A stretch of DNA of 6,903 nucleotides, from contig URTD01000103.1 in the NCBI GenBank assembly GCA_900550735.1, positions 1-6,903 on the forward strand, written 5' to 3'. The notes below the pieces were generated by a model that saw only the letters and a program-made list of their open reading frames with translations, did no database searches and was not told the DNA's origin. Positions 1 to 5,225 of the stretch are shown here, piece by piece (the first letter of the stretch is position 1; every line of letters begins with the position of its first letter). Source of the stretch: an uncultured Collinsella sp. (GTDB lineage: Bacteria > Actinomycetota > Coriobacteriia > Coriobacteriales > Coriobacteriaceae). Both the position numbers and the translations under genes were made by a program.

Positions 1-1
1 G

Positions 2-856
2 GCCGAGCTTATCGAGGGCCTGCGCCGTGCCGCCGCCGTCACGCCGGCGCCCGACTGCATCTTGCTGGTGCGCGGCGGCGGCTCCTTTGAGGACCTCATG
101 ACCTTTAATGACGAGGAGCTTGCCCGCGCGGTGGCGGCTTGTCCCGTGCCCGTGGTGACCGGCATTGGCCATGAGCCCGATACCTCGATTTGCGACATGG
201 TGAGCGACCGTCGCGCCTCTACGCCTACGGCGGCGGCCGAATCGGTGGCGCCGGCTATGACGGAGTTGGCCGATGTGCTCGAGGCGCGCTATCAGCGTCT
301 GGGTGCCGCGATGGCATCGATGATTGGGTCGGCCCAGGTCGACCTGGAGATGCTCGATCAGCGCGGTCGCCGTGCCTGGAATACCTATACGGCTCGCTTG
401 GGCGATGCGCTCGATGCGGCTGCGTGCCGCCCGTGCCTCAACGACCCAACGTTTATGGTTGAGCGTCGCGAGTCAGAGCTTGCGCTGACTGCCGATCGCC
501 TGTCGAGCGCCATAGTACGCTCGGTCGGGACATTCCGCTCCAACTTTGAGCGCCTGCCCGAGCGCCTGGTTGCAAGCACCTCGGGGCTCGATGGCAAACG
601 CCATGCGCTCACGCTCGCGAGCTCTCGCCTGGAGCATCAGGGGCGCACGATGCTCAACAAGCCAGCATCCGACCTGGGCCGTGCGGCAGCCTCGCTCGAT
701 GCCCTGTCGCCGCTCAAGGTGCTTGCCCGTGGTTATTCCATCGCGTACAGCGATGATGGGTTGGCCACGAGCGCCAAGACCTTTAAGCCCGGCGATGCCA
801 TTCGTGTACGCATGGCAGACGGCAACGTGGCGGCAACGGTCAATACGGTCGAGTAG
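2..856 (+). CDS. xseA: Exonuclease VII large subunit, 5'-truncated by the window edge
   Basis: Large, catalytic subunit of exonuclease VII, a cytoplasmic enzyme that degrades single-stranded DNA from either end into short oligonucleotides, working with several copies of the small subunit. The frame is open from base 2, so 284 residues are visible and the N-terminal OB-fold that binds DNA is missing. Visible residues 24-32 read RGGGSFEDL and residues 53-80 carry the family signature TGIGHEPDTS, D65, D69 and TPTAAAE, which belong to the catalytic domain. Residues from about 85 to 240 are an Ala/Leu/Arg-rich helical stretch, as expected for the long coiled coil that holds XseB. The C-terminal piece LSPLKVLARGYSIA is also typical of the family. 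The gene ends in TAG, 42 bases before xseB, so the two are probably one transcript. The true start lies outside the window. Confidence 0.96.
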   Translation, partial: AELIEGLRRAAAVTPAPDCILLVRGGGSFEDLMTFNDEELARAVAACPVPVVTGIGHEPDTSICDMVSDRRASTPTAAAESVAPAMTELADVLEARYQRLGAAMASMIGSAQVDLEMLDQRGRRAWNTYTARLGDALDAAACRPCLNDPTFMVERRESELALTADRLSSAIVRSVGTFRSNFERLPERLVASTSGLDGKRHALTLASSRLEHQGRTMLNKPASDLGRAAASLDALSPLKVLARGYSIAYSDDGLATSAKTFKPGDAIRVRMADGNVAATVNTVE

Positions 857-898
857 GCCGCGTTTCACAGCGATAAACCTTTAGGAAAGGAAACAGAT

Positions 899-1165
899 AT
901 GGCAGAAAAGACCCCGGTCGAGCAGCTTACGTACAAGCAGGCTTCGCAGGAGTTGGAGCTCATCATACGCAGCTTGGAATCGGGCGATATGGAGCTCGAG
1001 GAGTCGCTTGAGAGCTATACCCGCGGCGTCGAGCTCCTCAAGAGCCTGCGTACCCGCCTGTCCGATGCCGAGCAGAAGGTCTCGGTGCTCCTGAAGGACG
1101 TCGACGGCAACGACGTGCTCGCCGACGGCGAAGCCGCCAACACCGACGACAACCTTTCGTTCTAA
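899..1165 (+). CDS. xseB: Exonuclease VII small subunit
   Basis: Small accessory subunit of exonuclease VII. It coats the coiled coil of XseA and is needed for proper nuclease activity. The protein has 88 residues, close to the usual 70-85. The core matches the family well: LTYKQASQELELIIRSLESG (residues 10-29) followed by DMELEESLESYTRGVELL and a helix ending DAEQKVSVL. This is a two-helix hairpin. The last 20 or so residues are an acidic tail (DVDGNDVLADGE...) that is probably disordered. The start is supported by an AGGAAAGG ribosome site at 883-890, eight bases before the ATG. It lies directly downstream of xseA in the same direction, which is the standard arrangement. Confidence 0.95.
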   Translation: MAEKTPVEQLTYKQASQELELIIRSLESGDMELEESLESYTRGVELLKSLRTRLSDAEQKVSVLLKDVDGNDVLADGEAANTDDNLSF

Positions 1166-1179
1166 CCATCCCGACCAAA

Positions 1180-1185
1180 TATAAT
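1180..1185 (+). promoter_or_regulatory. Candidate -10 element (TATAAT) inside a small dyad, upstream of the HIT gene
   Basis: A perfect TATAAT lies 30 bases before the HIT start codon. It sits in the 11-base spacer of the inverted repeat GACCAA (1173-1178) / TTGGTC (1190-1195). The matching -35 position, around 1156-1162 at the end of xseB, is poor (TTCGTT or TCGTTC), so a promoter here would be weak or depend on an activator. Transcription would start near 1192. The match is seen; promoter activity is inferred. Confidence 0.4.
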
Positions 1186-1200
1186 TACCTTGGTCTGTGA

Positions 1201-1207
1201 GAAAGGA
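1201..1207 (+). promoter_or_regulatory. Ribosome binding site deciding the HIT start
   Basis: GAAAGGA lies seven bases before the ATG at 1215. The frame is also open from a GTG at 1197, but that start would place the Shine-Dalgarno sequence inside the coding region and add six residues not expected in the family. ATG 1215 is therefore preferred. Confidence 0.8.
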
Positions 1208-1214
1208 ACCAACC

Positions 1215-1550
1215 ATGTGTGATTGCATCTTCTGCAAAATTGCCAACCACGAGATCCCCTCGACCGTCGTCTACGAGGATGACCAGGTCATCGCGTTCGA
1301 CGACCTCAATCCCCAGGCGCCGGTCCACACGCTCGTGATCCCCAAGAAGCACTACAGTGACATCGCCGATAACGTGCCCGCCGAGACCATGGGCGCCATG
1401 GCCCACGCCATCCAGGAGGTCGCCAAGGCCAAGGGTCTGGAGGACGGTTTCCGCGTCATCTCCAACAAGGGCGTCAACGCCGGTCAGACCGTCATGCACT
1501 TCCACATGCACGTCCTCGGCGGCAAGAACCTGGGCGAGAACCTCATCTGA
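1215..1550 (+). CDS. HIT (histidine triad) family hydrolase, Hint type
   Basis: Small cytoplasmic nucleotide-binding protein of the histidine triad superfamily. Relatives hydrolyse AMP-lysine and other purine nucleoside phosphoramidates; the physiological substrate in bacteria is usually unclear. The protein has 111 residues, the normal size. The active-site motif HFHMHVLGG spans residues 95-103 and fits HxHxHxx, with His97 the expected nucleophile. The N-terminal CDCIFCKI motif (Cys4 and Cys7), with His46 and His99, fits the zinc-binding version seen in several bacterial Hint proteins. The family segment LVIPKKHYSDI is at 40-50 and RVISNKGVNAGQTVMH at 80-95. The ATG at 1215 is chosen for its ribosome site. 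The gene follows xseB by 49 bases, with a possible own promoter in between. No terminator is visible after it. Confidence 0.93.
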   Translation: MCDCIFCKIANHEIPSTVVYEDDQVIAFDDLNPQAPVHTLVIPKKHYSDIADNVPAETMGAMAHAIQEVAKAKGLEDGFRVISNKGVNAGQTVMHFHMHVLGGKNLGENLI

Positions 1551-1591
1551 GGACGCACGGCCCGTCGCCTTGGCTGCCTTTGGAGTAACCT

Positions 1592-2482
1592 ATGCAGTTT
1601 TCTCAACTCGAATACCTTCAAGCGGTAGCGAACTACGGCGGCGTGCGCAAAGCGGCTCGCGCCGTTCACGTGAGCCCACAGGCTGTCTCGTCGGCAATTA
1701 AGAAACTGGAGTCTGAGTATCAGATCGTTTTGCTCAATCGATCGGCGGGGGAGGCTGTTTTGTCTCCGGCGGGCAGAGAATTTGCGCGTCGTGCACGCGT
1801 GATCCTGGCACAAGTCGACGATCTCAAAAAGTACACCCAATCGGGGAACGGTGGCGTTTCGCCCGACGGCCACTTTCGTCTTTACGTTCCCTGTCTTCAC
1901 GGGCGGGGGCGTCTTTTTTCCGAAAACTGGTACGACTCGTTTGAAAGCTCGCACCCTCAGATTCACCTTGATGTGTGGCATCAGCCAACGGCTACATGCT
2001 TTGAATCACTTGTGCTTGGCATTTCGGATGCGGCCATCTCATTTGAGGAACCAAGGGACAGTGTCCTTTCTTCGAAATACTTGGGTGAAAAGGAGCTCAA
2101 GGTTCTTTCGTGCCCAGCGGGTCATCAATCTGTGGGTGCTATGACCGTTCGTGAGTTACTGGGCGGCAGGTTAGCTGTTCCCATTAATTTGTCGCCCTGT
2201 CTCAATGCGATCAATCAATGCCCCGAAGCTCAGCTGGTTAATTTCCGCTTCCGCGACGTCGAATACGGAAACAGAGCGCAGGCTGAGTTTCTTCAAGCCG
2301 GGGGATTAATATTGGGTTTTTCTGGCTCTTCTCTCGCATCAGATGGGTCGGAAGTGAGCGAGTACTCTATTGAAGGTTCGCATGACGTAGCCTTGCCCAT
2401 CTACTTTTGCTATCGACAAAATGCCTGGACCGATCGACACCAGACGGTATTTCTTCACCTATTGCGTCATCTTGCTTCGTGA
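1592..2482 (+). CDS. LysR-family transcriptional regulator
   Basis: DNA-binding regulator of the LysR type with 296 residues, the usual length. Residues 1-60 form the winged helix-turn-helix: FSQLEYLQAVANYGGVRKAA, then VHVSPQAVSSAIKKLESE with the recognition helix at about 28-40. The wing ends in LLNR...LSPAGREF. Residues 90-296 match the position of the two-lobed effector-binding domain, which is divergent and gives no hint of the ligand. The start has a GGAG site at 1582-1585, six bases before ATG. The gene is 41 bases after the HIT gene with no visible terminator between them, so read-through is possible. It uses many T- and A-ending codons, unlike xseA-xseB and the HIT gene. The downstream transporter is its most likely target, by position only; LysR regulators are often divergent from their target, but here both genes point the same way. 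Confidence 0.9.
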   Translation: MQFSQLEYLQAVANYGGVRKAARAVHVSPQAVSSAIKKLESEYQIVLLNRSAGEAVLSPAGREFARRARVILAQVDDLKKYTQSGNGGVSPDGHFRLYVPCLHGRGRLFSENWYDSFESSHPQIHLDVWHQPTATCFESLVLGISDAAISFEEPRDSVLSSKYLGEKELKVLSCPAGHQSVGAMTVRELLGGRLAVPINLSPCLNAINQCPEAQLVNFRFRDVEYGNRAQAEFLQAGGLILGFSGSSLASDGSEVSEYSIEGSHDVALPIYFCYRQNAWTDRHQTVFLHLLRHLAS

Positions 2483-2496
2483 GGCCATTTGGCCTC
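2481..2496 (+). terminator. Hairpin overlapping the lysR stop codon, possible weak terminator
   Basis: GAGGCC (2481-2486) and GGCCTC (2491-2496) form a perfect six-base-pair stem with an ATTT loop. Two G-U pairs and one C-G pair can extend it to 2478-2499. The stem begins inside the TGA stop codon (2480-2482). No T-run follows, so termination would be weak; it may instead protect the 3' end of the message. Confidence 0.4.
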
Positions 2497-2500
2497 GTGT

Positions 2501-2519
2501 CGTCAAGTGAATGTTGACG
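2501..2519. promoter_or_regulatory. Inverted repeat between lysR and the transporter, candidate operator
   Basis: CGTCAA (2501-2506) and TTGACG (2514-2519) form a perfect dyad around a seven-base centre. Its inner 15 bases have the size and symmetry of LysR-type sites, although the strict T-N11-A form is not met. It lies 83 bases before the transporter start. The right arm also resembles a -35 element (TTGACG), but no matching -10 sits 16-18 bases downstream. Binding by the neighbouring regulator is an inference. Confidence 0.35.
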
Positions 2520-2589
2520 CCTTGTAACACATGACTGACGGCTTTGCCCTCATGCTTTTCCAAGATTCCGATTTAGATTGTTGACTCTT

Positions 2590-2595
2590 GGAGGG
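2590..2595 (+). promoter_or_regulatory. Ribosome binding site deciding the MFS start
   Basis: GGAGGG lies six bases before the ATG at 2602. The frame is open from a TTG at 2578, but that start would put this strong site inside the gene and add eight residues with no membrane character. ATG 2602 is preferred. Confidence 0.8.
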
Positions 2596-2601
2596 CGGAG
2601 C

Positions 2602-3762
2602 ATGAAAAACCGTACGGTTTTGCTTTATATGACGTTTGTTTTTTTGTCGAACTTCAGCACCATTTTGTATTTTCTGACGGTTTACCTTGAATTCGTCGGA
2701 TTCTCGATGGTAGCGATTTCTAGCATGATGATTGCATACCAAGTGAGTAAGTTCATTCTTGAGGTTCCTACTGGTTATATTGCTGACAGGTTTGGACGAA
2801 AGACAAGCGGTCTCGTTGGCGTCGTGGGAATGCTTGGATACTACGCCGCCCTACTTTTCGCCCGTTCTCCTCTGCTTTTAATCGGCGCGTTTGCTCTCAA
2901 AGGATTTGCAGTTGCATGTGTGAGCGGATCCATAGAAGCGATCTACATTGACAGCGTCTCTCAGGACCAGCTCGTAAGACTTAATGTCGTTGAGCGATTT
3001 GTTTTCTATGCCTCTTATGCCATCTCCGCTTGCGTGGGCGGTTTCATTTCGTCTGTCGGTGCATATCTCATTGGTCTTTCGGCAGATATCATCGCAATGG
3101 TGTTGACGTTGGTTGTCGTTGCCTGCATTCCTGAGATGCGAAGAGGGGACACTGCAGCGACACCTAAGCGTGGAATTAGCCCGAAGATGATCGGTGCCGC
3201 TATTGCGCGTAACGGCATTCTTCTTTCAGCGTTCATCATGGACTGCTCTCAGGCATTTGCTTTTGTCGCCCTGGAAGACTTTTTCTCACTGTTGCTTGCG
3301 GGTCGCGGAATGAATGCCGTCGCTTCGGGTGTGATCATTGCGGTCCAGCTCCTTGCCTCGGCCTCCATGGGGCTTATTGTGCCCAGTGTGATTGCTCATG
3401 TCGACAAGGGCCGTTTTGCGCGTATTTGCGGCATCGTGCGCCTTTCCCTGACTGCTCTGTTTTTGATTCCCTTTACTCCGGTCTATTTGCTGCCCGTGTT
3501 CTATGTGCTGCAGACGGTCGCTTACTCGTTATTTGCTCCAATTAAATACTCAATTTTTCAAAATGCTGTCGATTCTTCGATGCGCTGTTCACTAATTTCG
3601 GTCCAAAGCCAGATGGTGGCGGTGGGTGCCATCCTTTTCTATCTGTTCAATGCTGCGTTGAGCAGCATCGCGGGCATTCGAGTCATATTGCTTGTAGCGC
3701 TCGGGATATCTTCTTTGGTGTATATCCCCGCGCTCTTTCGTCTTACAAGTCAAAGGCCATGA
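2602..3762 (+). CDS. Major facilitator superfamily (MFS) transporter
   Basis: Integral membrane secondary transporter of 386 residues, most likely a proton-coupled efflux pump. The substrate cannot be told from the sequence. The best family mark is motif A between helices 2 and 3: EVPTGYIADRFGRK at residues 54-67, where the D-R-x-G-R-K pattern is complete. The hydrophobicity pattern read by eye gives about twelve helices. A polar cytoplasmic loop at about 178-196 (RRGDTAATPKRG) separates the two six-helix halves. The N terminus is short (MKNRT), without a signal peptide. The start is set by GGAGGG at 2590-2595. The gene follows the LysR gene by 119 bases in the same direction and is closed by the strong hairpin at 3796-3829. 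Codon use and AT content resemble lysR and differ from the flanking genes: bases 2641-2700 are 23/60 GC by hand count, against 41/60 for 4201-4260 in ackA1. Confidence 0.88.
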   Translation: MKNRTVLLYMTFVFLSNFSTILYFLTVYLEFVGFSMVAISSMMIAYQVSKFILEVPTGYIADRFGRKTSGLVGVVGMLGYYAALLFARSPLLLIGAFALKGFAVACVSGSIEAIYIDSVSQDQLVRLNVVERFVFYASYAISACVGGFISSVGAYLIGLSADIIAMVLTLVVVACIPEMRRGDTAATPKRGISPKMIGAAIARNGILLSAFIMDCSQAFAFVALEDFFSLLLAGRGMNAVASGVIIAVQLLASASMGLIVPSVIAHVDKGRFARICGIVRLSLTALFLIPFTPVYLLPVFYVLQTVAYSLFAPIKYSIFQNAVDSSMRCSLISVQSQMVAVGAILFYLFNAALSSIAGIRVILLVALGISSLVYIPALFRLTSQRP

Positions 3763-3784
3763 GTATTTGGGCACCGATAACTTA

Positions 3785-3790
3785 TATATC
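3785..3790 (+). promoter_or_regulatory. Candidate -10 element (TATATC) upstream of the first acetate kinase
   Basis: An AT-rich patch at 3776-3790 contains GATAACTT followed by TATATC. If it is a -10 element, transcription would begin near 3797, right at the foot of the hairpin 3796-3829, and the first acetate kinase would have a leader of about 86 bases. No good -35 is seen at the right distance. The alternative is that the promoter lies after the hairpin (weak TGTAAC at 3841-3846). Confidence 0.25.
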
Positions 3791-3795
3791 AACGC

Positions 3796-3829
3796 AATAA
3801 ACCCGAGCGCGAGGGCGTTTGGGTTTATT
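3796..3829. terminator. Strong hairpin terminator after the MFS gene, probably bidirectional
   Basis: AATAAACCC (3796-3804) pairs perfectly with GGGTTTATT (3821-3829). Inside it, GAG/TTT (with two G-U pairs) and CGC/GCG continue the helix to a GAGG loop at 3811-3814. That makes a 15-pair stem with no bulge. The A-rich left foot and T-rich right foot suit termination on both strands. It begins 33 bases after the transporter stop codon. It could also form at the 5' end of the acetate kinase leader if that promoter lies upstream. Confidence 0.75.
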
Positions 3830-3882
3830 ATTGAAGCGTATGTAACCTGGCGGCGCCACACCGCCTGTTAGTAGGGAGACAC

Positions 3883-5061
3883 ATGAACGTTCTGGTCGTC
3901 AACGCAGGATCTTCGACGCTTAAGTATCAGGTCATCGATACCAAGTCCCACAAGGTGTCCGCAAAGGGCTCCTGCGAGCGCGTCTGCTTTACCGGCGGTA
4001 CCTTCACCCACGCTGCCAATGGCTCCAAGAAGGTGACCGAGAACATCGAGTTCCCCGACCACAAGGTCGCCATCGAGGTCGTCCTGAAGGACCTTGAGGC
4101 CAACGGCGTCAAGATCGAGGGCATCGGCCACCGTATCGTTCAGGGCGGTTGGTACTTCGGCGATTCCTCCCTCGTCGACGAGGACGTCCTCGCCAAGATC
4201 CGCGAGGTCGCCCCGCTGGCGCCGCTGCACAACAACCCCGAGGCCAACGTTATCGAGTACTGCCTGGAGCAGTATCCCGACCTGCCCAACGTCACGGTCT
4301 ACGACACTGCTTTCCACTTCAACATGCCCGAGGTCGCCAAGACCTACGCCCTGCCCAAGGACGTCTGCGACAAGCTGCACATCCGTAAGTACGGCGCCCA
4401 CGGCACCAGCTACCGTTACATCTCCAAGAAGGTCGCCGAGATGACCAACGGCGAGGCCCGCAAGGTCGTCGTGTGCCATATCGGCTCCGGTGCTTCCCTG
4501 TGCGCCATCGAGGACGGCAAGTGCATGGACACCACCATGGGCTTGACGCCGCTCGACGGCGTCATGATGGGCACCCGCTGCGGCTCCATCGACCCGGCTA
4601 CCGTGTGCTACCTGCAGCGCGAGGGTGGCTACACCTTCGACGAGGTCGACGAGATGATGAACAAGAAGTCCGGCCTTTTGGCTGTGACCGGCGGCAAGAC
4701 TAACGACTGCCGCAACGTCGAGGAGCTCGCCGCCGCTGGTGACCCCGATGCTCAGCTCGCCTTCGACATGTTTGTCTACAAGATTGCCGCTAAGGCAGCC
4801 GAGATGGCCACCTCCATGTGCGGCATGGACACCCTGGTCTTTACCGCCGGCATCGGCGAGCACGCTCCGGCCGTTCGCGCTGGCGTGGCCGACCGTCTGG
4901 CCTTTATGGGCGTCAAGATGGATCATGCCCGCAACGCCCTGCGTGGCGACGGCGCTTGGTGCCTGTCCGCCAAGGATTCCAAGGTCAAGATTTTCGTCAT
5001 CCCCACGGACGAGGAGTTCATGATCGCCTCCGACGTCGAGCGCATCGTCAACGGCAAGTAA
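3883..5061 (+). CDS. ackA: Acetate kinase, first tandem copy (atypical active site)
   Basis: Acetate kinase family enzyme: acetyl phosphate + ADP to acetate + ATP, reversible, cytoplasmic, an ASKHA-fold homodimer at the end of acetate fermentation. It has 392 residues (family about 400). Family marks in order: NAGSSTLKY (7-15), GHRIVQGG (82-89), APLHN (113-117), YDTAFH (140-145), KYGAHGTS (169-176), CHIGSGAS (198-205), TPLDGVMMGTRCGSIDP (222-238), FTAGIGE (320-326), IPTDEE (373-378). The catalytic Arg84, Asp141, His173 and Arg232 are kept. Four usual residues differ: Thr12 for Ser, Ala172 for Phe, Tyr177 for His and Ser202 for Asn; Gln87 replaces the His of VHGG. Codon use is extremely biased to C-ending codons, suggesting high expression. 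The ribosome site AGGGAG at 3873-3878 is four bases from the ATG. No pta gene adjoins. It may be a kinase for another short acyl group; fold assignment is certain, substrate less so. Confidence 0.93.
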   Translation: MNVLVVNAGSSTLKYQVIDTKSHKVSAKGSCERVCFTGGTFTHAANGSKKVTENIEFPDHKVAIEVVLKDLEANGVKIEGIGHRIVQGGWYFGDSSLVDEDVLAKIREVAPLAPLHNNPEANVIEYCLEQYPDLPNVTVYDTAFHFNMPEVAKTYALPKDVCDKLHIRKYGAHGTSYRYISKKVAEMTNGEARKVVVCHIGSGASLCAIEDGKCMDTTMGLTPLDGVMMGTRCGSIDPATVCYLQREGGYTFDEVDEMMNKKSGLLAVTGGKTNDCRNVEELAAAGDPDAQLAFDMFVYKIAAKAAEMATSMCGMDTLVFTAGIGEHAPAVRAGVADRLAFMGVKMDHARNALRGDGAWCLSAKDSKVKIFVIPTDEEFMIASDVERIVNGK

Positions 5062-5063
5062 TT

Positions 5064-5113
5064 GCAAAAGGGGAGGGGCTGGACGACCGAGCGCCGTTCG
5101 GCCCCTCTTTTGC
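5064..5113 (+). terminator. Intrinsic terminator between the two acetate kinase genes
   Basis: GCAAAAG (5064-5070) pairs with CTTTTGC (5107-5113), and AGGGGC (5074-5079) pairs with GCCCCT (5101-5106). The three extra G at 5071-5073 form a bulge. The 21-base loop is GC-rich. The T-run lies in the right foot of the stem. It starts two bases after the stop codon of the first kinase, so the two kinases are probably transcribed mainly as separate units. Confidence 0.75.
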
Positions 5114-5142
5114 GCTCGTTGGGCGATATGACTGATAGCTAT

Positions 5143-5170
5143 TTATCAAGTTGTGATAACTTCTTATTAA
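5143..5170 (+). promoter_or_regulatory. Candidate promoter and overlapping operator for the second acetate kinase
   Basis: TTATCA (5143-5148) and TATTAA (5165-5170) could act as -35 and -10 elements with a 16-base spacer; each matches consensus at four of six positions. TTATCA is also the left arm of the dyad TTATCAAGTTGTGATAA (5143-5159), so a bound repressor would cover the -35. Transcription would start near 5177, leaving a leader of about 50 bases. This is the only AT-rich patch between the terminator and the gene. The dyad is seen; its roles are inferred. Confidence 0.4.
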
Positions 5171-5225
5171 AATGCGGCCGCCTTAAGGGGTCTGCGTCGA
5201 CCGTATTGCACTGCAAAGGAGTCTC

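Noticed and set aside
3883..5061. First acetate kinase as a decaying pseudogene because of its altered active-site residues
   Set aside because: It has no frameshift or internal stop, has the same length as its paralogue, and shows stronger codon bias than any other gene in the window.
3868..5067. Very long open frame on the minus strand opposite the first acetate kinase
   Set aside because: It mirrors the strongly C-ending codon use of the + strand gene. The translation is a low-complexity Gly/Val/Asp/Leu-rich product without motifs, and a well-supported gene occupies the + strand.
5151..5170. Rex-type redox operator upstream of the second acetate kinase
   Set aside because: One half (TTGTGA) matches the known Rex site, but the other half (TTCACAA at the right distance) is missing.
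5174..5188. Adjacent palindromes GCGGCCGC and CCTTAAGG, resembling cloning sites
   Set aside because: They lie in a natural intergenic region between native genes with no vector sequence around them. Such sites are expected by chance in GC-rich DNA.
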